Positions 39,395 through 48,809 of a stretch of 64,000 nt of DNA are shown here, in pieces. The notes beneath the pieces were generated by a model. It was not told the DNA's origin. It was given only the letters and a program-made list of their open reading frames with translations, and ran no database searches. Numbering within the stretch: position 1 is the first letter of the stretch; every line of letters starts with the position of its first letter. The DNA is from Cruorifilaria tuberocauda (lineage: Eukaryota > Nematoda > Chromadorea > Rhabditida > Onchocercidae). The DNA lies in NCBI GenBank assembly GCA_013365365.1, contig JABVXU010000183.1, positions 1-64,000 of the forward strand, read 5' to 3'. The translations under genes and the position numbers were made by a program.

Positions 39395-40177
39395 GCTTGC
39401 ATTATGCACAGCTACATCACTGTCTGTATGTAATTCCACTGTACAACAAGCTTGATCTTATTCCACAATAATACTGAGGTTATCTGTCAGGAAGACTTGT
39501 TAATTAGTTCAAGCACAGGTCATACTTTTACCTGCCACAACTCAACAATAGCGCAAATGACCCATGAAGAAACACCAGCTTTTCATCATGTTGCTGGTTC
39601 CGAATTTTGTGTGTTTACATTAATATTTAAATTTATTTTCTTGACTAATATGAAGTTGTTCACTGATCATCTCAATTAAAATAAGCATTAATTAAATACC
39701 CTTGGACATACCGTTACTACACACAACATGCTGAATTATTGAATAATTTGAAGTAATCCAGCAATCATAATATTTGTCCTTGTATGATTTTCTCTTATTC
39801 TATTTCGTATATCAATTATTCGTCTCAATTGATTTCAGACTTTTGGACCAGTTTGTATTGTGTTTTCCGTTATTAATTTCATTATCAGAAAATCATTAAT
39901 TCCATTAATTAGAACTGCACGCGAGACGTGTATTCACTCAGTTATCTGTATGGGCGGATTCGTACTCGTTTGTACCACTACCCGACTGGTGCCATTTGCC
40001 AGTGTACCAGATACCTACTACCGGTTTCATTTCCGTATCTTGGTGATTCTCTTCCCTCAACTTCCCAAATGAATACATAATAATGCAATCTAGTTGAAGT
40101 GAACATTTAGGGATACTATCGTAAGCTTCTCCCGTATTATGTGCTAATATGTCACAATTCATCTAACGGTTATTCCG

Positions 40178-40223
40178 ATAGTATTTCTATGATGAAGAAG
40201 CAAATAGTATTTCTATGATGAAG
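40178..40223. repeat. Direct repeat of 20 bp, period 26
   Basis: Two identical copies of ATAGTATTTCTATGATGAAG at 40178-40197 and 40204-40223, separated by 6 bases. Looks like a small local duplication. Confidence 0.85.
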
Positions 40224-42582
40224 GAATACGATGTTAAGCTACTACATGATTTCATCCCTCAATGGCTTCATGATTATAATGATAAAAAATTTAGATGCTG
40301 AACATAAAACTGAATAATGCAACCAAAGATCGAAAAGAGAAATTGTCGTGACAGCTTTTTCAATGAATATTCTTTACTCCTTCACATAAAATAATGACTA
40401 ATTTGCACACTCTAAGTGTAATATTTCTTTGCGATAATGTCACAATGAAAGAAATGCTTCAATACTTTAAAATAAAACTTGTCAAATTTCTACTTCATTC
40501 CAGTTTTATTCAAAATTTGCTTCTAACTTCTAGCACCTAGTTGCATTCAATCCAAGTTTCACTTTCTGTTAAAATTCTCGAAGAAATGTTGGAATGTGCA
40601 GATATCCACGATTGGAACTCTCTGCTTTATACATGCCATGCATATAAACAATGGATTGTTGTCATCTGGCCCAGAGCTTTCTTTGGTTAAAATCAACTAT
40701 TCATTAATGGATCTTTTGAACTATAATTTATGAGCTTTACTCTATACTGAAATGATGCTTCCCCAAATTTCAATCAATTTTACATATTAAGATCTGACAC
40801 CTCAAATTATCCGAAGAGGTGATATCAAAAAGAGAAATTGAGAGGAAAACTTCAATGCAATTAAGATGCATGAAAAATAGAACTATGGCTTTTTTTTAAG
40901 ATTAATGCAGCCATTTTGCTTTGCATTCTTCATGGCACGCCGAAATTTTTCCTCAATTTTAGCATTTCCAAAACGTCAAAACTTTAGGAAAATTATAATT
41001 TTCAAAAATTGCGGAAAAAGATGGTAGACTTATATTTAATAAGTTGATTGAGAGTCAAACAGCTATTGTTTCGTCAGTGAAAAATTAAATTCTTCGACCC
41101 AAAAAATTCAGTACATTAAACACCAAATTTTTATTTGGTTAATTAGTTCCATTCTGGAAAGAAAGCCCTTCTTCACGTTTGCAACATTTCAAACCGCTGA
41201 AGATATTAAAATTCAAAAGCAAATGACAAATTGAATGCGGATGACAAAAATGAGGCATATATTATAATAAAACTGATGGAAACGTTTTTTACGTTTTGGC
41301 TTTTATGTTAGCAAGTTCAGTAAAGCATAATTAATGATCTGTCTACCGATCTTTCCCAGTTCGTTTTGATCACTTCAAATTTTGAAATATTTTAGAAAGA
41401 GGGAATCATTCTGAGAAAGTGACACTACATTATTACACAGAAACATTCCACTTTATCTTTGAGCACTCTGCGAATCTTAAATTACTTGATAAATCACTAT
41501 GCATTTTGGATTTCAAATTTTCCTCTTTAATTTAGTTTTACTTTTGTGTAATTTCAAACAGTTACTCTAATATAGATTGAGAAATTTATGTGAATTTCTG
41601 TGATCAATAATATCTCAATATTAAGATTTCTAAAGAATATCAATATCCATCCCATTACAATATACTGTAACTAGATTAAACTTGAAAAGGAACAAATGAA
41701 TTCGAAAATATACAGTTTTTGCATAAATTGTTGGAAATGAATTTTGATACCGAAAAGCTTAACCAAGGGATAAGCAATGAAGATTTTTTGATAAGTGAAA
41801 TGAATGAGATGCTTAGTGGAAGAGCGAAATGTATGATTACTTGAAAACCTTGATGATGCTTGGTTAGCTTATAATAATATAAGAATCATAGCCGTTTCTC
41901 TATCGATACACGCACAAATATAAGATCTAAAATCAAGTTCATGCCAAATATAACTTCTAATGCTAGGCCATAAAAGGTAAGTGTACCCGCGTGTTTATAC
42001 CATTTTTTTACTGAGGTTTTGATGCACACTTCGTTAATAAATACACCATTGATATACCATGTCTTCTAGTTAATGAACTTTACATCGAAAAATGTAGAAT
42101 TCGTTAATTGATATGATATACTTACAACGAACCTTACTTCATTAACCAGGGCACCAAATTGTATTTTCGTTTAAAACAGCAAAAAATACTTCTTTCAATA
42201 TCCCATTAACAATGTTGTGTTTTGTCTCTTTCCATCGTGAAATTTCGGAAAAGTCAGAGATTTCAGCTAACCATGATGAATTGCTCAAAATAACACAAGT
42301 AAAATACCCGTAGTAAAATCGGGATGATAAATTGACTATAGTAATAATATTTGCAATTTTCCTTCTCAAGTGAAGTGTATTTCTGGTCTTAAGTCGTATG
42401 AGGCTGAGACTTTAATTACATTATGGGGAAGAAATAGCCAGAACGCACATGTCTGCTCTTTATTTATTTTGGACTGAAATCTGTAAATAACACATACCTC
42501 TATTCTTGCATTCGTCCAATACTGTTAAAGTACAATACGAGAAATCTCACATTCAAATGAAGCAAAATAGTGCCCGTCCAAA

Positions 42583-42588
42583 TTTATT
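42583..42588 (-). terminator. Polyadenylation signal of the MALSU1-like gene
   Basis: AATAAA on the - strand (TTTATT on +), about 53 bases after the stop codon at 42641. It is the only clear polyadenylation signal for the cyclophilin-MALSU1 pair; I see none between the two genes. Confidence 0.6.
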
Positions 42589-42640
42589 CGTTTGTTAACA
42601 TAAAAACAAAAAAAGAAAAAACGATAGCATGAAAAAAAGC

Positions 42641-43877
42641 CTAATTAGCGGTAGGCATCGAAAATTCTGGACTTGAGATATTGACTTCATCTTCTAACGC
42701 TTCCGTCCATTCAATACCCCACAGGCTTTCAAGATCATATTTGAATCGCGCTTCATGAGTCATTATATGTATTGATATATTCTCGAAACTATAACACAAC
42801 CATCGACCAACTTTAGCTTTTTTCGGCGGTTCCACCTTAAAATGCAGAAATTTCCCTCTTAAAATGAAAAACACCTAACATTGAAATAAATAAACATATC
42901 ATCCGTATATGATCAAGTGACAATATGCAAATGGAAATATCACTTCAGAAAGGCATCTTCTAAAAATTCCTTGTTACTTTCAAATTGCACGATATTACTC
43001 CTCAAATGAAAAGAGAGAAGCAAGCAAAAAAATTTAGTTCCCCATCAGCATTATTAAAAAGCACTGTGAAATCAATTCCTATTTAAGTCTATATAAAACT
43101 AGCTCTGGAAGTCAATCAGTTGAACCAGGTAACTGCGATAGGAATACAATATGACAAACCTGATGATCAATTTTCAGTTTGAAGCATTTCCGTATAGCAA
43201 GTACCATAGCCTCACCATGTCTCATATTATGGGGCGTACAAATTATAACATATCTGTCACGTACGTCACTAACAGGCACCTTGATACAAATAATGTCTTC
43301 GGCACGTTCGACTCGTAATATGTCCACAATCTCTCTCACACTAAACGGACTTGATGGAGAATTTTGCTCGAAATTTAACAAAGGTTCAAGACGTTGGCGC
43401 AAGCGATCTGCAATAAGCAAGCTGTTGAAAAATTTTCGAAATTTAGACACAGTATATACCTTTTAGTACTATACGATGTAATATGCAATTACAATGAAAG
43501 AAATGAGGACGTTATTAATAATTTTTTTTGTTGCAAAAACTAATTTTAACTTTTCAACAGTTCCAATGAATAAGTCTCTTTCAAAATACAACTGACTTAA
43601 CACTTTAGAACATTTGCACTCAAGTTTTAAATCAATCTTGATTGCTGCCGAATTCTAGTTCAAAAGTTAGGCAATATATACCTGATTTCGTTATAATTTG
43701 GCATGGAGTTTCTGAATGAATTTCCATTTCAACATATTCCTCAGTATACTGTTCAAAATACTTTTGCATTTCTCGAATTTTCTCCAAGTCCATTTGTTTC
43801 TCTTCAGTCGGATATCTTTCATTGGATCTCAACAGCTTCTCGTTTTTTGCATCAGTTAAATACCGTAACACAATCAT
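42641..43877 (-). CDS. MALSU1: Mitochondrial ribosome assembly/silencing factor (RsfS/MALSU1 family)
   Basis: RsfS-family proteins bind L14 of the large ribosomal subunit; the animal member MALSU1 acts in mitochondrial large-subunit assembly. Exons are 43877-43682, 43407-43160 and 42835-42641, in phase, giving 212 residues (human MALSU1 is 234). Seen in the domain: the typical start EIVDILRVERAEDIICIKVP, then RDRYVIICTPHNMRHGEAM, and the C-terminal GRWLCYSFENISIHIMTHEA followed by RFKYDLESLW, which matches the family's GxW..D..D..VH.....R..Y.LE.LW pattern. The N-terminal 65 residues are Lys/Glu-rich. The chosen ATG gives only a weak mitochondrial presequence, so the start could lie elsewhere; a frame further upstream overlaps the cyclophilin exon and is unlikely. 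A TTTTTCAAG acceptor at 43918 lies 40 bases before the ATG and only 69 bases after the cyclophilin stop, as expected for a downstream operon gene. Confidence 0.9.
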
Positions 43878-43917
43878 ATTTGTGAAATGAAAACTTGCTG
43901 ATCTATTTTTGACTGGT

Positions 43918-43986
43918 CTTGAAAAAGCGAAAATAAAATGATGGTATGTAATATTGTGATTTGAAACGCAACTCAAATAACTGGTT
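43918..43986 (-). promoter_or_regulatory. Intercistronic region with likely trans-splice acceptor
   Basis: 69 bases separate the cyclophilin stop codon from a pyrimidine-rich acceptor (CGCTTTTTCAAG) upstream of the MALSU1-like ATG. No AATAAA is visible in it. In nematodes this arrangement usually means that the two genes share a promoter and that the second mRNA is released by spliced-leader trans-splicing. Confidence 0.55.
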
Positions 43987-45095
43987 TTAGGAATTAGTGG
44001 CCATTTCGGCAATCGGATTAGCATGGATGATAACATTCCTAATTTTCTGCTCAATAACTGGTCGGTATTTAGCATCAACTTTAACCTTCTCCAACTCCTC
44101 TAGTACATCAAATCCGTCTATTACACTGCAATTCAAAAAAAAGGAATTCACTTGTTTTCACTTGTTTTTTCAGTATAAAATATAAGCATAATTTTTTATA
44201 AAATAAATGTAAAATAAAAAAAGGGTTACAATAAAAGCAAAACAAACCGTCCAAAAATCGTATATTTCAAATCCAATGTTGGATGTTTTGCATATGTGAT
44301 AAAAAACTGCGATCGACTTGTATTCGGTCCGTTACCGGCCATGGACACAACGCCTCTGGCGTCGTGCTACAATGATATATTAGGATGTAAAAGGCATTCT
44401 ACAACTCAAAAATCACAGCGTTCAAAAATTTTATGAAACTGTAGCAGTAGAAATAAAGTCAAACAAACGTGAAAAGTGCAAGCGCGACATAAAAACACAA
44501 ACCAATACCAAATAAGTCACATTACAGCAAAAAAGGGACCTTCAAAGAAGTATTTAATTCGTCTTCAATCGGGCCACCCCAGATACTGTCACCTCCTTTA
44601 CCTGTACCAGTTGGATCACCAGTTTGTACCATAAAATCTTTGATATTCCGATGAAAAATGCAGTTATCGTAGTAGTTGCTTGCACACAATGCTAAGAAAT
44701 TCTGCAAAAATCGTAATTAAATACTAAAAAATAGGTCAGGTAAACTTATAAAAATAATTAGGGGACCTATAAAAATGATTCTTCATGGCGAAACGGTAAA
44801 ACAGTCATTACATTATAGTGTCAAAAACTGTAAGGTTAAATAGAATATGATACACCAATTACGTAGTATTCTGATCTATGAGGTGAAGTGACGAGTGATG
44901 ATCTTAACCACTCGCAGTTCTTCGTTTCAAAACATACTTCTTGAAAAGAAACATAAGTATACAAAAGGTGAGAACAATCACATCATTACATTCCTGCAAT
45001 AAAAAAATATTACTTACTTCACACGTCTTCGGACATAAATCACAGTATAATTCGATTTTGATATCGCCCAACGTTGTTTGTAACGTAACCGACAT
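43987..45095 (-). CDS. PPIL3: Peptidyl-prolyl cis-trans isomerase, PPIL3-type cyclophilin
   Basis: A single-domain cyclophilin that catalyses proline isomerisation; PPIL3 is a nuclear, spliceosome-associated member of the family. Exons are 45095-45018, 44701-44540, 44366-44248 and 44125-43987, all in phase, giving 165 residues (human PPIL3 is 161). Seen: [19 protein letters not shown] at the start; [35 protein letters not shown]; then [20 protein letters not shown] with the catalytic-site Phe-Phe-Ile; and [20 protein letters not shown] at the end. The catalytic Arg is in FHRNI. Thr/Ser-Arg in NTSRSQFF replaces the more usual NTNGSQFF, a small change near the active site. An in-frame upstream ATG at 45146 would add about 17 residues; a likely spliced-leader acceptor (AAATTCAG) at 45154 precedes it. 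First gene of a probable operon with the MALSU1-like gene. Confidence 0.96.
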
Positions 45096-45153
45096 ACGAA
45101 CGTGCCGTGTCACGTTCAATTCCTCTTCGCCAACTAAATTGTACATTTTAAAA

Positions 45154-45289
45154 CTGAATTTTAAGAAATCGCTATAATACGAAGCACAATAAAAAGTGTG
45201 CATATAAACATAAATAGATGGACTGACAGCCAAACGTATCATTCAACAAATGAAAATGACGTGGGCCGCGCCGTGAAGAACCGTACGCG
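45154..45289. promoter_or_regulatory. Putative bidirectional promoter
   Basis: About 135-195 bp lie between the 5' end of the - strand cyclophilin operon and the + strand ATG at 45290. It contains a local CG-rich patch (GTGGGCCGCGCCGTG at about 45261-45275), unusual for this AT-rich window. Both flanking genes should start transcription here. No TATA box can be fixed. Confidence 0.4.
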
Positions 45290-45753
45290 ATGTCCCGTCT
45301 GAAGGTGGGACTTTGCGTTCTTATTCTCATCCTGATGCTTTACTGGTTATATCTTTGCTTAAGGTAATTCTGTTGATGAAGGAGATATCTGAGACGTTGA
45401 GCCCGGTTTGGCAGCACTCTTAGGATATGGCCAACTTTTCAATTATCCATTAATTAGTCTTAATTGCGCTACCTTATTTCTTATCGCTCTCTTTATCCTC
45501 TCACTCTTGAGGCTACTTGACTTCACCTCACTCTCATGGATCTTTCTAAATTTCAAGAAACGCCCTTTCTTCGAAGACGCCAATACTTAACTCCTTCCCT
45601 CCTCAACTTTTCTTCATGTTCAGGAATACTTATTCTGTTCTTCTGAGAGAAATTTTAATTTCTTAAATCATTGGTTTTGATTTCAGTCATGAGATCGAGA
45701 GAAATCCGCTTGATCATCATGGATATAGTTATGTTTATCGTCTTATATTTTGA
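45290..45753 (+). CDS. Possible 46-residue single-pass membrane micropeptide
   Basis: Two exons, 45290-45363 and 45687-45753, join in phase to give 46 residues. The first begins at ATG and encodes MSRLK followed by a continuous hydrophobic stretch (residues about 6-24, Leu/Ile/Val-rich with Tyr/Trp at the end), then meets a good donor, AAG/GTAATTC. The second follows an excellent acceptor (GGTTTTGATTTCAG) and encodes SHEIERNPLDHHGYSYVYRL with two more residues and TGA. Lys/Arg before and acidic residues after the hydrophobic segment would place the N-terminus on the cytosolic or matrix side. I recognise no family. Support is the pair of good splice sites, phase agreement, and head-to-head placement with the operon. 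Too short to call with certainty; the first exon could instead belong to a longer signal-anchored protein. Confidence 0.45.
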
Positions 45754-46900
45754 AAATCCAAAAAAGAGGAAATAGTTGTCATATAATGTTATATAACATG
45801 ACTTCTATTACAATTTCTGCTTGGTAAGACGAGCCCCATCTTATATTATACCAAACGTAATTTCAATATAATTTTCATTTAAATTGGAATTATAGACCTA
45901 TGCATAATGTTATACTTCCCAATCCTGCTTATGTACATGTTTTTGAATAGGTTGTGAAACTTACTAAATTCAGGTTGTAATTTAATTTATCGGATAAATG
46001 CACAGATATAGATGTCAGATCCAAGATCGGATTCCAATGTCATATGTCACGCCTTTTTAAATCTGTTTAAAGACGAACCACACTTTCCGCACCTTCTCTC
46101 AAGTTTTTCGGAAAATACTGCGATCTTTGAGCTGCAACATTCTCATTTCAGTAGGATGGTGCGGTTATCCTGGAGTGATGTAAGCGATAAATAAAGTGAG
46201 AAAATTGGTCAATTTGCAGCATTTATCCTGTGGATCTGAATGTGGGAAATTATAAAGAAGTAAAGAAATAAGAGTGTGGATTCAATATCTAAGGATAAGT
46301 TATTAATCTGTAAAGACTTCTTCATCCTCTGTTTACTAAAAATGGAAAAATTAGAAAATCGGTAAAGAAGTGGGTATAATCTTCCGGAAAGGTTCCTGTG
46401 AAATTTCGGTTCTTCTGAACATGATCGTTACATATATTAGACAGAAATGGAAGAACTGCTTTATCTGTACTAAAGAAAAAGAGATTAAGAAGTACGTTTT
46501 CAAAATTTCCCCATGAAACTTAAGAAATTTCTGATCTATTATCAGTAATTGATATCAAACGAGTGGAATTTCATTTTACAACAGTTTGATGTTTATGGTC
46601 CATTTGAATGATAATCTTTCTTTCTTAACACCTCTTTGCTTCTTCCATTCTTTTATTCTTTCCAAAAGATTCCATTTGTTATTTGCTCTCTGTTATCAGA
46701 ATAATTCAACAGATGATTGAATCTCTTGTGATTCTCGTTCCTCAATCGATAAATATGCATACATTTGTTTTGCAATTTTCAGCTCAAAGTCTATTTGCTG
46801 CTAATTGATCAAATACTGCATAAAAAATATAAAATCAAAACCTATTGCTTGGGTGATATGTGATGCGTGTAAGAGACACGTTACAGAATAATATTAAGCA
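45754..46900. other. Intergenic, upstream of the phosphatase
   Basis: AT-rich, no supportable gene. An isolated exon-like piece at 46153-46179 (good acceptor CATTCTCATTTCAG, donor GTAAGC) has no partners. The promoter of the phosphatase gene should lie toward the right end. Confidence 0.5.
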
Positions 46901-48809
46901 ATGGTTACCCCGAAATTGTTCGATATTTCGGAAGTTCGGCCTTATCTTTACTTGAGTGGTTTTGGCTGTATTACGGAGAAGGTAAGTTTTTGTTCGTGAA
47001 ATCCTGCAACTATATCAAGAACGAATTATTGGATAGTTTTGGATCTCTAACGGATTAATCTAATCAAACATTTTAGGAAGTAATTGTTTTGAACATTAGA
47101 TTCATGACATCATCACAATATTTTACTATTACATTATAGAGCTTCTTTGAATAAAGATCGAGAAATTTTTTCATCTCAGTTCAGCAGTTATATTCTGATT
47201 TACTGGTTATTATGCAGAAAAAGAAATAAAACCCATCAGATCGTTAGGATGTCTTCGAAATGAAAAGGCTAGTTATAATTAGTGCAAATGATAGCTGGAA
47301 GGTAAATTATGAATGTGTTAGATAGAGATCAGATTAAATTCGGAATGGTGTAAGACAAAAAGAATAATACTTTGATATATGAATCATAGTTGCCATTCAA
47401 ATTTTTCTTCTGTTTGCAGGTTAATAGAAAATTTGAAAAAAAAAATTGAGCAAATAGTGAGTTTTGCTATAACTAAAGATTTTTAAACTAAAGAATAAGA
47501 AGTGCTGAAACAAATTTCATTTTAAGAAGCAGAAAAAATATTTTAAGCTTTTTGCAAGAAATATATTTTGTATTTTATGGATTCATGGATGTAGACACTA
47601 TCGCGTTGTTGCATGCCTTTTCTAAAATGCTGGATTTTTTTTTGTTGGTGTGTTGTCGTCGTTGTAATATCTTTGATATTGTGGATTTTATTATGGTTTG
47701 ATAAGCTAGAAGACGTGAAGCGGCTTTCCGAAAATTTCAAGCTGTTGTTCATCTCCATTTGTTCATACCGATATATTTAAAAAATGATGATTTGCGGAAT
47801 TGAATTGAAGTGATTGATTGAAGTGAAATTATAGGTGATCAAAAATTATGAGAAAGTATTTAGCTTCTTGTTGTTATTTAGAAAATATATATGCGATTTG
47901 AAAGTCGTTTTTTTTTTGAGCCATACATTAATTAATACAATGATAGGAAGTGTTTCTTTTAAGACTTGAGACATTGAAAAATTATCGTCTTTATAATTAT
48001 TTTTTCAAATGTTCCCATAAATTCATTCTAGAAACTGCGAGATCTTGGAATAACACATATAATTGATGCGACTAATGTCCCAAATAATCCACATTATGAA
48101 GGAATCGAATTTCTAGAGATTATGGTGGATGATTCATTGGTCGCCAATCTTATTCCTCACTTTGCTAATGCTGCACAGTTTATTCGAAATGCACAGAAAA
48201 AGGTGTTAAAATATTACTTTCAAGCGAAGCATATTTTGCCTGTTTCATAGTAATTGATACCCAATAATTGCTTAATTTTAAATTTATAAAATTTTACCAT
48301 ATGGAGAAATATTAATGACAACAACAATTGTGTACTTCTGCGGTATAAGAGGCGTATTTGTTAAAATTTGTTAATATTTGTTTATTTGTTAAAATTTCAA
48401 AAAATGTTATCATTTTACAGCTGACTTTGATGGTTAAAATTGTGTTCATCCATGTTAGCCATGATTGTTAGGGAGTAATGAAAATTCAAGAAAAGAAGCT
48501 GTGAAAAGAGTAACGCTCATGTTCGATAATGAGTGAAATATAATTCAGGGTGGAAAGGCATTAATTTATTGTGCAGCTGGAATTAGTCGTTCTTCGTCGC
48601 TATGTATAATGTCTTTGGTACTTAACGAAGGGTTAAGCCTGAGAGAAGCATACTACGATGTATTGGATAAAAGACCATTTATATCGCCAAATGTGGCATT
48701 TTGGCGACAAATGATCGAATATGAATGTAAAGAACGCGGTCAAAGTACGGTGGAGCTAATCAGAAATATGGCTCGACCCATTCCAGATGTGTATATCAAG
48801 AAACTATAA
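46901..48809 (+). CDS. Atypical dual-specificity protein phosphatase (DUSP14/18-like)
   Basis: A small dual-specificity phosphatase without other domains. Exons are 46901-46981, 48032-48202 and 48549-48809, all phase 0, giving 170 residues. Seen: SEVRPYLYLSGFG near the start, the usual opening of the DUSP14/18/21/28 group; THIIDATNVPNN; a candidate general-acid Asp at residue 60 or 61; and the P-loop CAAGISRSS with the catalytic Cys at residue 92 and Arg at 98. The residue before the Cys is Tyr instead of the near-invariant His of the HCxxGxxRS signature, which in known enzymes tunes the Cys acidity. The rest of the domain looks intact (AYYDVLDKRPFISPN, the usual AY..V...RP...PN motif), so it is unlikely to be a decayed copy. 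The first intron is about 1.05 kb. AATAAA at 48985-48990 fits as polyadenylation signal. Substrate unknown. Confidence 0.92.

Larger units (their letters stand above)
39395..42640. other. Intergenic, AT-rich
   Basis: No supportable gene. An open + strand segment after a TTTCAG at 39839-40072 and an overlapping - strand frame at 39938-40162 compete, and neither has neighbouring exons I trust. A 26-bp-period direct repeat lies at 40178-40223. The right end holds the polyadenylation signal of the MALSU1-like gene. Confidence 0.5.

Noticed and set aside
39261..40072. Plus-strand hydrophobic frames at 39261-39455 and 39839-40072 that could be joined into a membrane protein
   Set aside because: The first lies opposite a more protein-like signal-peptide exon with a strong donor; hydrophobic frames are common opposite hydrophilic coding sequence. 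The second has no reliable partner exons.
43632..44078. A 148-codon minus-strand frame spanning the end of the cyclophilin and the start of the MALSU1-like gene
   Set aside because: Its first 50 or so codons lie in the wrong frame of the cyclophilin last exon. Only the part from 43877 is kept, as exon 1 of the MALSU1-like gene.
46153..46179. A 27-bp exon-like piece with a good acceptor and donor
   Set aside because: It fits the phase of the 45290 exon, but the acceptor at 45687 gives a complete reading frame, and this piece leads to nothing in phase with the phosphatase.
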